Shown here: in pieces, positions 21,190 through 32,949 of the stretch
Position numbering within the stretch: position 1 is the stretch's first letter
Layout of the letters: the number at the start of each line of letters is the position of its first letter
NCBI RefSeq assembly: GCF_029784135.1
Contig: NC_073745.1
Coordinates: 106,092,365-106,156,364, forward strand
Length of the DNA: 64,000 nt
Direction: 5' to 3'
From: Toxorhynchites rutilus septentrionalis
Taxonomy: Eukaryota > Arthropoda > Insecta > Diptera > Culicidae
Position numbers and translations under genes: made by a program
The notes under the pieces: model-generated
Seen by the model: the letters and a program-made list of their open reading frames with translations, nothing else
Told to the model about the DNA's origin: nothing
Database searches by the model: none

Positions 21190-22160
21190 TGCTGTGTGCG
21201 AATATCGGGTTGATTATCTGATTCATTCGAGTCTCACAAGGGGTTTCGACAAGGTGATGGTCTCTTTTGCCTACTGTTCAACATTGGGCTAGAGGCTGTT
21301 ATGAGGCGTGCGGCGTTTAACTTGTTTAACTTTTAACGATTTTCAATAGATACAGTCAATTCATCTGCTTAGCTGATGACGTAGACATTGTTGGCAGAAC
21401 ATTTGAGACAGTAGCTGAACATTACACCAGACTTAAGCACAAAGCAGAGAGAATTGGACTCAAAATCAATGCGTCTAAAACCAAATACATGCTGGCTTCC
21501 GGATCCAAGCACGACAGGACCCGATTAGGTAGTAGTGTAACGATCGACGGCGATGAGTTCGATGTAGGGGATCAATTTGTCTACCTTGGTTCAATGGCTC
21601 AATGATACCAGCCGGAGACGCATTATCAATGGGAGTCGTACCTACTATGGTCTCCACAAACACATAAGGCAAAACATACTTAGTAGTCGTGCGAAATGTT
21701 CACTGTACAAAACGCTCATAAGACCGGTTGTCGTTATCAGGCACAAAACATGGACAATACTCGAAGAGGACCTGCGAGAACTCGGAGTTTGAACGGTGTG
21801 AACCATCTTCGGCGGAGTACAGGAGGACGGCGTATAGAGGCTAAGGATGAACCATGAGCTCACGCAACTCACGGGCGAACCCAGTATCCAGAAAGTGATC
21901 AAAGCTGAAAGGATACGCTGGGCAGGACATGTTGCAAGAATGTCGGACAACTATCCTGCAGAAATGGTGTTCTCGGGAATCCGACTGATACGAGACGACG
22001 AGGAGCACAACGAGCAAGGTGGTTAGACAAAGTGGAGCATGACATGGTGAGCACGGGGTGCCCGCGGAATTGGAGAGAGATAGCCACGAACCGAGTTAGT
22101 TGGAGGAAAATTGTGAATCAGGCCATGTTGTAAAGACGTTAAGCCAAAATAAATAAATAA
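21190..22160 (+). pseudogene. Non-LTR retrotransposon reverse transcriptase, 3' fragment
   Basis: The plus strand shows RQGDGLFCLLFNIGLEAVM, then FADDVDIVGRTFETVAEH (the YxDD-box equivalent), KINASKTKYML and VYLGS. Diverged blocks typical of the end of an RT-only ORF follow, broken by several frameshifts and stops. It ends in a run of AAATA repeats near 22155, the usual 3' tail. The 5' part is absent, as expected for incomplete target-primed reverse transcription. The clade is uncertain. Confidence 0.7.
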
Positions 22161-22639
22161 ATGTGATAAAAAGGTCCAGAGAGCAGTCGTAAATTTAGTT
22201 CTCAAAAGCAGTAACATTTTCGGTGAAATGCTGCTTGATTGAAGGCTTTTTCCTATATCACACACACCGACATTGAGAGCCTTAGAAATATTAATATGGT
22301 ATCGTAAAAATGACGAAAGTGAGTCAGAGACAGCAGAGTACACCTGATTATTGTTTTACACGGGGGTTAAGTACCGTACCTAAAACATTATTCAACTCAT
22401 GATTCTTGTAGGAAATTTCCTCAATTCTACGATAACGTCGTTTCATTTTTGTGATTCGTACATGAAATGTTCAAAAACATGTCTATACTGCCGTTCTACG
22501 CATAGTTGTCCCATGTACTATTTGACAATTTTCACTTTTCTTCATAAAACAATGTTCTTACGCATAATCTTTCGGGAAAACAAAAAAAAATTACGTTTTG
22601 ATTCCAACTTTTGAAAAAAAAACAACATCAAGCTCAATT

Positions 22640-23282
22640 GTACCATGTTGATATTCTATTTCTTTTATTCTTTTATTATTTATTTGAGAGGTTTTCAGCC
22701 TCCTGGGCTGGTTCGCCTCTTCATCGATGGCATTGCCGCAAGTTTTGAGATCAAATTATTGCACATAAAATTATTACATAAAAGTTGGACTTCAAATGAC
22801 ACAAACACATATAAAAACCATTTTCAAAAAATAATTTGACAAAAAATAAACATGCTGTTTGCTTGCTGGACCAAATGGCAAGGATGTCCTCGAACCATGG
22901 CTTCAGGCCAATGGAGAGGAAGCCGTGCCATTGAAGGTACCGAAGTGTTCTCATTCCCCTTCATCGTGGAGGGGAAGGAACAAGGATCTTCTTGACTGAT
23001 CCATTGTTCAGACACTAAATCTTGAAAAATAGTTCGGCATCTTTTAAGTAGCAGAAAAGCGCTGCTACTCTCGCTGAATCGTCGCTCAAGACATCTCGTA
23101 TACTCCCACTAATTCCATGGATATTTCACAGATCATCGTATTTGGGGCAACCACACAGGAAGTGTTCGACTAAGTTGTGAACTTGGCAGTGGTCGCCGAG
23201 TAGATGGAAAGGTCCTCTGTTGAATCCGTGTGAAACCGAGCAGTGACCGGTCCTCAGTCTGTACAGGATTCGTTGTTCTCTC
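22640..23282 (-). mobile_element. 3' end of a LOA/I-like non-LTR retrotransposon
   Basis: On the minus strand this segment aligns with 37500-37920 of the plus-strand element. Shared blocks include AGAACAACGAATCCTGT, a zinc-knuckle-like LCDHC-type stretch and the downstream untranslated region. It ends with GAGGCGAACCAGCCC and an AATAA-rich tail at 22640-22690. It continues the coding part at 24346-25510 after the intervening insertion. Confidence 0.7.
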
Positions 23283-24345
23283 ATTCTTTTTGACGTAGAT
23301 CTACGTCTTTCACTAAGGGTGCCAAATCAGAAAACAGGCCACGTTTTTACGAAATGAAGTTAACATTAATAACTATTTTTGCCGTGAACGGATTCTGGCG
23401 GTTTACATACCAAACGAATCGGAAATTCCCTAAAATTTGTTTGATATGCTATACATTACAATCCCATAGTCTGTATATGGTTCAAATTGATGAAAATTGG
23501 AAGCATTCCCATTTCCTTACACATTTGTTCTGTACATTTGTGTGTTTTCCCGAACAGAGCTGTCTATAACGAGCAACTTATCGGCGAGCAACGAAGGGGA
23601 AATCGTAAGATGTAAAGTCTCCGTGAATAAAGGAAAAGAAGAAGGGGAATATTCGCCTAGAGTATAAACAGTGGATCTCGCTGAGGTAAACTTCATGCTT
23701 CGTGAGGACACCGACTGGACAACACCGTTGCTAAGCGAGCTGAACGGCGAATGATTTTCTCAAGGCAATGGGGGTGGAGGAGTAGTATGAGGAAAGAGTA
23801 AAGTTTTCCAAGGGCCTTTTTGAAGGCTAGAGACGAATGAACTGAAGAAGTTTAAAGTCTCTTTAATTCAACAAGGAAAGGAAGGAAAGGCAAACTTTCA
23901 GTATCGTTCTAGATACGAAACAATGGACATCGCTTGTTCTTCCTTTTTTTTGCGCCTTTCGTTTCGGATTGAGCTGTAGACGCGACCTAATTACTGACTC
24001 GCTAATGTCTCTAGCATTGCAATCATAGTATCAAACTTAAGCCATTCCATTAAGGTTCTAAGCTACACAATTGTGTGGGGAATCATCAAGCTAGGCTCTC
24101 GTCAGCTCACCAAGAAAATAAATGTTCTGGAATTTTGTCAGTGATTTGGTTTCACATGACGGTAGGAAAACTTTCTCCACTAAGGATGAAAACACTCACA
24201 AAAAAAAACAAAAAACATTTCAGGGTGACCAAACTGGTAGAATGATTATTACTAAATTTTCGTAGCATTATCAAATAATAATCGCAGTTTTAAACAAGCG
24301 ACTTGAATTAAACTACAGCGCAGTTCTACGTCAACAATGCGGTCG
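23283..24345. mobile_element. GACGTAG-ended insertion splitting the retrotransposon
   Basis: Comparison with the uninterrupted copy at 37480-37530 puts an insertion here. One end carries GACGTAGATCTACGTC (23284-23299). The other carries TTCTACGTCAACAATGCGG, which matches the right end of the insertion at 56736-58855. The interior shares the GTGAGGACAxCGAC and ACGAATGAACTG blocks with 58217 and 17239. No ORF is supported. The class is unknown. Confidence 0.55.
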
Positions 24346-25510
24346 TGTCTTGAACACAACCTCCTATAATTTTTTCGTCGTTGAACCTGACAGTCGAACC
24401 CTTGATTTTTCTGAGAAACTGTCCTCTCTCTGCTAACCACCTTTCGGTCCAAAAGGTGCGAAAAGAGTTGTTGATCCACAACTTCACGTCGTCCAGCGGC
24501 ACCTCCCGGGTGACAATTCCGGTGTGACCGATTCCGGTAAATCGGTCGGTCGCTTTATTCCCTGCGATGCAGTTGTATCCGGGGACCCACATGAGCACAG
24601 TGTCGGGCAATAGGTACTTCCTGATGGCCTGTACTCATGGATGTTTGGTCCTGGTCGCACTGATGGCATCAATGGCGGTCGCCGAATCGGAGACGATCAA
24701 TAACGGCTTGGAAGATGAAATTGTGGTTGCCTGGAAGATGCTGGCCACCTCGGCCGAGAAGACATGGCAGATGTCCGCGAGTTTCTTGCTGTAAATTAGA
24801 CGATTATTACTATCGCTTACCCCAAATCCAACCCCTGATGATCCTTTTGAGCCGTCCGAATATCTGATCTCGTGGAGACGGTATTTTTCTGCTATGATGG
24901 CCTTGAAATATTCTAGCAGACCGGTCGAGCTCACCCTGGCTCGAAAGTTGTTCCTAATGCCGTTCTCGACGAAAACAGTTGGGAACCTCCAGTTGTTCGC
25001 ACCAAACCAGGATTCTTTTGCCACCAGGGGGAGGTTGAAATGTACCACCCGCTGCAAGATCGTGTTGCTAAGGGCGGTCAGGTGGTCCCTTCTACCACTG
25101 GTTTTCGACAAAAAACTGGCAGTCCTAGCTACGATTGCCGAGTCTATGAATAGTTCGAAAGGAGGTTCTCCAATTTCAGCGCAGACAGAGGCAGCAGGTG
25201 TTGATGGTAGGAGACCGGACACAGTCTGTAGTGCTTTGTTGTAGATCGGTGCCAGAGTTTTTGGGAGCTTGTCTCCAGCCAAACACGTCAATTCGAGGCC
25301 ATATGTGTGGCGGCTGCTGATGAAAGCTTTGGCCACACGTAGCCGGATATTTCTGTTGTTGCTCCGGGACGGTTTGGAAATTGTTTTCAACAGATTTAAC
25401 CGGGTGGCACAGCTCTTCTTAACTTCCTCGAAATGGCGGAGGAAGTTAAGTTTGTGGCCAACCAACACTCCAATGTTGTGGAATGTTGTTTTTGTATAGC
25501 TGGACCCTGA
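24346..25510 (-). pseudogene. Non-LTR retrotransposon ORF2: RT tail and RNase H
   Basis: The minus strand encodes the downstream part of an RT (SYTKTTFHNIGVLVGHKL), then an RNase H domain: YSDGSKGSSGVGFGV, HVFSAEVASIFQA, LLIVSDSATAID, and after a frame change LMWVPGYNCIAGNKATD. The catalytic Asp and Glu residues are visible. An RNase H after RT is characteristic of LOA, I and R1 groups. The 5' end is lost where the mariner lies (25512), and the 3' part is displaced to 22640-23282 by the insertion. Confidence 0.75.
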
Positions 25511-27612
25511 AGGTAACACAGTAAAACAATTTTTTTTTGCAAAATTCAATTTTATTATTCAACATAATTGCCTTCAAGGGTTATACAGCGATTATAGCGA
25601 TCTTGCAACGTTTCGATACCATTTTTTTAGTACTCAGTGGCGTCTCGTCCATATGTGCACCTCGTGCACTGCATAACCTAATATTTTAAAAGAAAAACAA
25701 ATATGAAACGCTCCTACTCTGCTATGCACAGACTAGAGCTCAAAAATGAAATGTCTGGAAAGTATGAAAAACATACGGCTCTCCCAGTCCACGCACTGTG
25801 CAGAATTACGTATATTGGTTTCTATTTTGTACCATTTATTCTATGCTCTCCCCAGTCAGTGCATATCGATTAGTGCACAAAAATTACGTATATCTACACA
25901 TTGATTAATAAAATTGTGTTGAAGCTTCGGGTAACTAAACTGCCAATGTGTTGGCAACGATTTCGTGCAGTGGACTCTGTGTACAAGAGAAGTGAATGGT
26001 GGTGGGTTGATTCAGATCTCCTCATCGATAGTCTCTCTCTCTCTCGATTCTCTCGCAACCCGAGTTTAGACACCCAGATCCAGACCCACAATCGGCGCGC
26101 TTTGCATGAGATGCTTTTATCAAGGCGCCTAGAAGTATATACCATAGACCTGTCTTGGCTTTTTTATAGCGGCTCTCTGATAGCTTGCTTGACGCAGACG
26201 ATTTATTACGTCATCGACATCAGTATCTGTGCAGTTTTTCGGTGAACAGTTAGAGCGGCGCTCACACGCTCTAGTAAATTGCCAATGTATTAGCGTATGT
26301 ATCGTGCATATTTTGCTTTGCACGTGAGAAGATCCACGCTTTAGATTCGCAGTCGGATTGGCGCACTCCAGATGACAAATTTTCATCCAATTTTTTTTCG
26401 GTGTGCCAATTGAGATTCGCGATAAATTATCACAAATCACACTGTTGGGCAGTATATTGTCGATGAGTTTTTGAAAAGGCCGTTTGCGAAAAGAACTGTG
26501 GAAGAGAAACAACTTTTTGCGAAAATGGATTTTCCGCGGCCAAAACTGGACAAGTTAAAAACGACTTGTGCTAGAAACGGTAAAATAGTTACACGGAACT
26601 TTGATGCTACAGCTCACGACGCGAAGTAGCTTTGTGGTTCAGGGACAAGAGTAAAGCTATTTTGTTGGCCTTGTTTGCTGTTACAGAGCCCAGCAGAAAA
26701 CAGTGCAGAGACACTGTTATTTTCATTTTTTAAATTAAATTAAAATTAAATTTTTAAAAGATACAGTCATCTGACATAAGTCTTAATGAACTATACAGAG
26801 TAGGATATGCAGATTTGAATCATCCATCTATCGCTATAAATACTCATTCAGCTACCAAAGAGCACACCAACAACAGCATGACATGCCGCACGTTTGAGAA
26901 AACTTGCATTGAAGATGCGTTAGATCATGCTAATGAAATCGTAAGAAACAAGCCTAATTCAATTGTGAAGAAAAACAGAGAACGCATGAACATTCTCATT
27001 GAATTAGTTTGTCTTCTCAGTTCACATGGGCTGAGCTTCCGAGGTCACGATGAAAGTATAACGTCTGTAAATAGAGGAAACTATAAGGACATGTGTAACT
27101 TCTTGGCTACGAAAGATATGTCGGTTTCCGCCTTCATAAATACCACGGTAGTGTTTTCTGGAACATCAGAATAAATTCATAATGAGTTTAGTTTACTGCA
27201 TCAATTTGGCGTATCACCTGCTAAGCTGGTTGTGCAAACATATGATGGAGCTCGAGTGATGCCAGGAGATGAAGGAGAAATCCAGGCGATCGCAAAGAAG
27301 TCGTTTCCAAACGCTAATCATATTCATTGTAAGACGCATGTTCTCAATATTGTTTTTCTGCACTCTTGCACGAATAATTCAAAAACAAGGAAATGTTTTT
27401 CTACCCCCTCTTCGTTGGAACCATTCTTTATCCAAAGCCCAAAGTGCGATTACGAGTTGAAAAAATCTATGCAGCAGAAGATCACGAACTTGTGCAGATT
27501 CAAGTGGGCCTACAGCTCTAGGATGACCAACATAATTGAAAGAAATTAAGAAAGAAATTTCTACTTGTCTGGAAGAAATGTATCTAGGTGACACAAAGTG
27601 GGATGGCATTCA

Positions 27613-28450
27613 CTAAGACGCGACGTGAGACAAGACAAACACTTATTGTTTAAATTACCTTAAATGTCGACCGGTTTCGGGCGCGAAGGGACAATGTCCG
27701 ACTGATTACTCGTTGTCTTCGTGTGTTGTGTAGTCGTCCGAAGGTTGAAGAGTTAAGTTACTGAATTCTCAGCTCCGTTAAGTTGAACAAACATGATGTG
27801 ATGGGAGGATCATCTTCATTCATCAGCGGCTTCTGGGAGTTGCTGATGAACATTGATTCCCATGCGTTAAGTTGTGTTGACTTTCGGACGTATTTTATCA
27901 GCTTTGCTTTCGTCCAATGGATGTTGTGGTCAAGGCTGGTGGTGTGTACCGCTACTGCTGAGTCATTTGGTTTGCTGTTATATACTGCCGTTCTATGCTC
28001 CCTTATGCGTGCCTTAACTTTTCGACGAGTTTGCCCGATATATACAGCAGGGCAATCTCGGCATGGTATTTCATAAATCCCGGATTGCTCATCGGGAGAA
28101 ATCTTGTCCTTCAGGTTACATAGCAAATCACGAAGGGTATTTTCGCTTTTATACACTATGCGTAGTGCTTGTCTTTTAAGTGTGTATTTGATCAGATTCG
28201 TTGTTTTGGGGTAGAATGGCAGCGTAATTCTCTTTATGTCGTCTATCTCCGGTTGTAGTGTTGTGATGTCTAGTGTGTATTTTTTGCGTTTGTGTTTTCG
28301 AAGAATCCTTTCCACAAATTCCTTCCCGCACCCATTTACTGTAGCCGCTTTGTAAATATTTTCTTTTTCTTTCGCAAATTCTTCTTCTTCCATGGGAACA
28401 TTGTACAGGCGATGTGCCATGGAATGGAAGGCGACTTGTTTTTGCGCATC
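27613..28450 (-). mobile_element. Penelope-like element, 5'-truncated
   Basis: An insertion within the hAT ORF in the opposite orientation. It preserves the last part of a Penelope-type polyprotein and about 140 bp of 3' flank with GACCGGTTTCGGGCG. The upstream RT core is missing. The edges are placed from the break in the hAT reading frame. Confidence 0.75.
27758..28420 (-). CDS. Penelope-type GIY-YIG endonuclease segment (truncated ORF)
   Basis: A continuous 220-residue open frame on the minus strand; homology continues a few codons upstream (KQVAFHS) until the truncation. The GIY-YIG domain is at residues 114-129 (GIYEIPCRDCPAVYIG), with the CxxC pair (C120, C123) that marks Penelope-like elements. 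Arg residues follow in RKVKARIREHR, and Glu188 in WESM is the candidate metal ligand. This domain nicks the target during retrotransposition. The reverse transcriptase that should precede it is absent, so the fragment is not autonomous although the domain itself looks intact. Confidence 0.85.
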   Translation of the reverse strand: MAHRLYNVPMEEEEFAKEKENIYKAATVNGCGKEFVERILRKHKRKKYTLDITTLQPEIDDIKRITLPFYPKTTNLIKYTLKRQALRIVYKSENTLRDLLCNLKDKISPDEQSGIYEIPCRDCPAVYIGQTRRKVKARIREHRTAVYNSKPNDSAVAVHTTSLDHNIHWTKAKLIKYVRKSTQLNAWESMFISNSQKPLMNEDDPPITSCLFNLTELRIQ

Positions 28451-29330
28451 ATTTGGAGCGAGAGGAGCGACTGAAAAAACTTATGATTATGGCTATTGAG
28501 AACAAATCGCTTCTTGAGCTTCAACATCAGGAGCAATTTATTGGAAAACCTTTTTGCGACTGATTTGCGATTTAAATTTCATTACCGTATCACCAGAAAA
28601 AATTTAATTAAAAAGATAATTTGTTTCTGAAAACAAAACTCTAATATTATGTTTAAGAAACATTGTATCGCACTCCATTACGCATCTAAACTTATGCAAT
28701 ATAATATTGAATTTATATACAATCTACTACGCACGATTATGAAAAATAGCTCAAAATAAGAATTAGACTCAGAAATGTTTGAAATATGAGGAAACACGAG
28801 TTAGTTCAGTCAATCCACTAAAATTCTTAGATAAAAAAACAATATTCGAGCACTAATTAGCCCCTTTCTTTTGCAATGTTGAGCAGAAATTTATCAAATT
28901 TTGGGTTTCGCTGGTTCACCGTGTAAGTGCACAACTAGTCAATTTAATCACGAGACGCCACTGATAGTACTCTTTCGGTTTTTTTCTCAAAATAGGCCAC
29001 TTCATCATCAGTCTTAAATTTCTTGCCAGCGAGCATTTTCTTCAGGTCTGCGAACAGAAAATAATCGCTGGGGCCAGATCTGGAGAATACGGTGGATGCG
29101 GAAGCCATTCGATGCCCAGTTCATGTAACTACACACGAAATTCGGATTTTTCAATTTTTTTTTTTCATAATAACAAAAGTTGCTTCACTCTCAATGCTGT
29201 AACTCACGAACCAATTGACCGATTGCTGTCAAATTTTGACACTTATCCATTGAAAGATGGTGCTTTGTCATAGTCAAGTAGATTTTTGCAAGAAGCACCA
29301 TCTAGACTTTTCAGCCGAAATGTTATATGT

Positions 29331-30688
29331 ATATTAGAGTGCCAATAGGAAAATGTATGGGAAAAAATGACTGTTCGTGCCGAAATAATTTTGAACATCC
29401 CGAGTGAACGCGATCCAAAATAGCCAAGTGATATTGTGTATTTTTTTACTCACACTTGGTCTGTTCCATGTTGAGCTATAACTCACGATATTAAGTCTCT
29501 CTGGAGAACAGGATTTTTTTGTTATTGCTTTGATCGAGTATTCGCTGTTACAGACCAGGAACAGCTGATTATCAGCAGATCAGAAAAAGAGAAGAGAGGT
29601 CGAAAATATATCGTCGGTATTTGTACGTCGAGAAAATAAATGTAGTTCGCGTTATGTTTGTATGTTATGAATGTACTTCAAATTCAAATGTTTTAGGTAT
29701 CCGAAACTTCTGATCGGTTGCGCGCGGACAGTGACCTTCAGCTCAATCGGACTTCATTTACTAGTGTCGCACAGCCGTCAACGTTTGAGTTGTTTGAAAA
29801 CCGAAAAATCACTCAAGAGGGGAATAAGGAAATCGGGGTTATCGAAAAAAAAATTTGATATCAAATGTCTTCAAATTGCATGAAACGTCGAGATCTACTG
29901 TCATATCGAAAAGTTTTTTTTTGTCAAAAATTTGTCAGTCCGATTGAAACGCTGTGATATTCTTCGTTGATAAGGCTTTCTGGTGGAATTATTTGAGGAA
30001 CATGTGTTGTTTCTAATTCATCATGTGTGTATATTACTACAAATTTTACCATATTTACGTAGTGCTATTTGATTTTTTTTTATATCTTCTCTCATTTTGC
30101 TTCCTACGGAATTGCAACAAGTGTAAACTTAACGTGTTGTCCTTGATAAGCAAATCATTTTCAATACCATTATTATCCACTGCTATTGTGCTTTCACCAA
30201 TGTGAAATTACTCATCCCAATGAGAAAAAAAAATAAAAATACCACTACAGTTTGTTTCTATAACTGTAAAATAACCTATCAATAAAAACTATCGGAAAAG
30301 AGTTTGCACTCCGAAGAGCTCAATCGTGTACATTATCCACTACCAAAAAAATATCGTAAAAAATTCTCATCTTATGAATATCCACATGTTTCACTGCTGA
30401 TCATATCATCATAATCCCTAACGTAAATTACATTGGAAGGTAATAAATATGCCATTTGTATGGTTCCAATAGTACCGTATGCGAACCACCTAAATATTGA
30501 TATCAATGTTTCGTACTTCGAAGTGAAGAATGCGCCAATGAACTAAGATCAACATGTACTGAAGAAAACATTCCGTACCACACTTATTGGGCTATTGGGA
30601 CAATCTATACATTAAGTAGTCAGCTCCTGCGTTTAAATCTAACAGGGCGGGGTTTCGAGAATTGGTCTCTTGCATGTAGGAAGTACAC
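29331..30688. other. Non-coding DNA with a repeated module; 3' flank of the zinc-finger gene
   Basis: At 29730-29910 a block (CAGCTCAATCGGAC, TGCATGAAACGTCGAGATCT) matches 48290-48460. From about 30000 to 30688 lies the 3' flank of the minus-strand zinc-finger gene. I could not identify its polyadenylation signal with confidence. Confidence 0.4.
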
Positions 30689-32949
30689 TTATAACGCTAT
30701 TGCTGCTGCTTCTGCTTCTGTTTCTCTGGGTGCATCGCTAGCTTTGACACCACTATTGGAGTATCCTAGAGATGCGCTGTGGACATTCAGGGATTGTCCC
30801 GTCGAGGTTCGTTTCTTTGCTTGCTTTTTACTCGAGGCAGCAAGCGTTTTGTATTTGCAGGGAAGTACATGTTTTGAAATGGCCATTTTATTCTTGAAGG
30901 ATTTACTGCAATAATGACAGTAAAGCAGCACACCATCCAGCTCATGCACTTTCACATGTTTCGCATAGTTGCTTGCATCCGAGAAGCACTTGTCGCAATA
31001 TTTGCATTTGTGCGGTTTATAACCGACGTGTCGGAAGGTGTGCGCCCGGCACTGATCCTTTCTAGCGAACACTTTGCCACATAGTTCACAGTTGAAGCCC
31101 TGAAAATTTGGGTCGTCCTTGGCGTGCATGGAACTGTGTCTTTTCAGATCATATCCGCGCTCGAAATCTTTTCCACACTTGGGGCAAACGTGAGGCTTAG
31201 GGATTGGGTTTATCGTCTGATTGTGGCGGCGGACGTGTTTGTGCAGATCTCCGGATGATATGAAAGCATACTTGCAGTCCTCGAACGGGCATTTGAATGG
31301 CCGTATTCCAGTGTGAATTCGAACATGTCGTGTCAAATCACCGGTTTGAGTGAACGTTCGACCACAATGTGGACAACTACGCCGCTTCACGTCTCTATGG
31401 AAGAAATTAACGTGGTCTTGGGCAACCTGAAGTTGCTCGAATTCTTGGTCACAAATGCTGCACGTGTAATGCTGTTTGTCATCCGTTCCTCCGTCGATGA
31501 TTTTTGAACGTTCGTAAGGGTTTAGTCTGCTAGTACCTTCAAATGACAGCGGGTCTAAGGATTGGGTGGGCTTGTTCGAGTCTGGCAGCCCGAGCATTCC
31601 GTTTGTGTTAGCACTAACATTTCCCGCCATCATAACCACCTGTTCAAGATATGTTACCACATACATGTCGTTTAGCAATGGCTGGGATGATTGTGAGGAG
31701 CTACTAACGGATTCTTCTGATTGAACCATTGCTAAATTATATTCGTGCTTTATCTTCATGTCAGCATTTGAATTGATCGGAATTAACTTTTCCTTGCGGC
31801 GGCGACCAGCCCGAGGTTTGGGGTTACTGGTCGATAATTTAACCTCCGGATACATCTGCAAAGTGGTAGGACTCGGCGTGGAAGACGCTTCCTGTTGTCC
31901 GATTTTTGTAACAGCTTCCACTGCCAGCTCTCCTCCGTTTCTCTGTGTTTGATTTCTCTCATTGTCATCAGACTTTTCGGTTGCATTTTGCTTATTGTTG
32001 GCACTTGTTGCCAACTGGAATTCTTCATACTCTTCCGTCACACTCCGTTCGTCTCCGTCCTGGATTCCTTCGTCCAGAGTTTGCAGATTCGAAAGAAAGT
32101 GCGCAATGTTACTCAGATCGATGCCGTGATAATTCATTAAATGTTTTTTGTACGACAACTCTTTCTTAAAGCACATCACACATTTTGCACATTTTATAAT
32201 ACGTTTGATTTCAGTCTTCTTCTTTACCACTTCTTTGTCAGGACAAATTGCCTCTGCTTGAGTATTATTTTTTGTTGCTGACCCCTCTAGTTCCGTTTCC
32301 GTACTAATAGGTTCTACTGGAATGCTTTCAACAGTCTCCTCTTGTTCAATTTGAGGTTCAGTGTCGTCTTCTCGCGTTGGCGGTAACAAGGGCACCTTGC
32401 TCAACTCAGATCCTTCATTTTCAATACCACTGTCACTTCCTGCCGGAGAAGAATCCTTCTCATAAGATTTATTGTATTTCAACAACGATGTCCTTTCTTG
32501 CGGTTCCGGTAGAATAAGTTCCTCTTCGACCGGATTCTCTCCCGACTCCTTCTCTTGGGGTGGTTCCTTGCCACTTTTTGCAGTATATGTTTCAGCTTGT
32601 TGGACTTTTTCTTTTTCCGCTTCCACCACAGGTATCGAAACTGGCGATGGCTGTTTGATCTCCTCCTTTATCGTGGGTGGATGAGTTGACTCACGATCCG
32701 GTGTGGTTACCTTCTGTCGTTTGCTTGGTCGCTCCGGCGCTGGTACGTTTTGATCCGCTTCTGCTGCTGGTGAAGGTGCCGGTGGTGGTGGTTTTCGTTT
32801 TGTACTGGGTGAGATTATTGCGGTTGGTTTGACAACGCTCTTCACGGGTGATGTGGCCGATCTGGTTACACGCGAGGTGCCGTTCTCGACAGGTGCGGGC
32901 GCTTTCTCTGGGTATATTTTATTTCTACGACGAAGAGGTTTTCTTAAGT
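30689..32949 (-). CDS. C2H2 zinc-finger protein, last exon
   Basis: The exon starts at 32949 after TTTTCAG and continues the phase-1 codon begun in exon 1 (G joined to AC gives Asp203). It encodes residues 203-955. A basic Pro/Ser/Glu-rich disordered region comes first. One C2H2 finger lies at about 456-477, then a cluster of seven at about 699-720, 728-748, 756-778, 791-811, 823-843, 851-871 and 880-900, the last C2HC. Linkers are partly TGxRPFKC-like. The tail is basic and ends in an Ala/Glu-rich stretch. The protein is a probable nuclear DNA-binding regulator by family. The frame is intact over 2.26 kb, far longer than chance. I cannot name the orthologue. Confidence 0.85.

Larger units (their letters stand above)
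26534..28560 (+). pseudogene. hAT transposase (ZMYM/DUF4371-like), broken and interrupted
   Basis: Pieces in order: a TTF-type zinc-finger region (TRNFDATAHDAK, stop, LCGSGTRVKLFCWPCLL), 26815-27174 with IVKKNRERMNILIELVC and LSFRGHDESITSVNRGNYK, 27232-27549 with QTYDGARVMPGDEGEI and HIHCKTHVLNIVFLHSC, then LEEMYLGDTKWDG. After the Penelope insertion a C-terminal piece at about 28450-28560 reads LERE-ERLKKLMIMAIENKS. The order and spacing fit hAT transposases of the DUF4371 type. Stops at several joins and the insertion abolish function. Confidence 0.8.
25635..28963 (+). mobile_element. hAT transposon
   Basis: The ends CAGTGGCGTCTCG and CGAGACGCCACTG are perfect 13-bp inverted repeats of the hAT form. 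The flanks TTAGTACT (25627-25634) and ATAGTACT (28964-28971) are a target duplication with one changed base. The element carries a broken transposase and a Penelope-like insertion. Its first 900 bp are non-coding. Confidence 0.85.
25512..29330 (-). mobile_element. Mariner element split by a hAT transposon
   Basis: The C-terminal part (25566-25634, minus) encodes KNGIETLQDRYNRCITLEGN. The preceding part (28972-29130, minus) encodes HPPYSPDLAP, DYFLFADLKKMLAGKKF. The two halves abut exactly at the target duplication of the hAT at 25635-28963. The mariner 5' portion beyond 29130 is degenerate. Frameshifts show it is dead. Confidence 0.8.
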
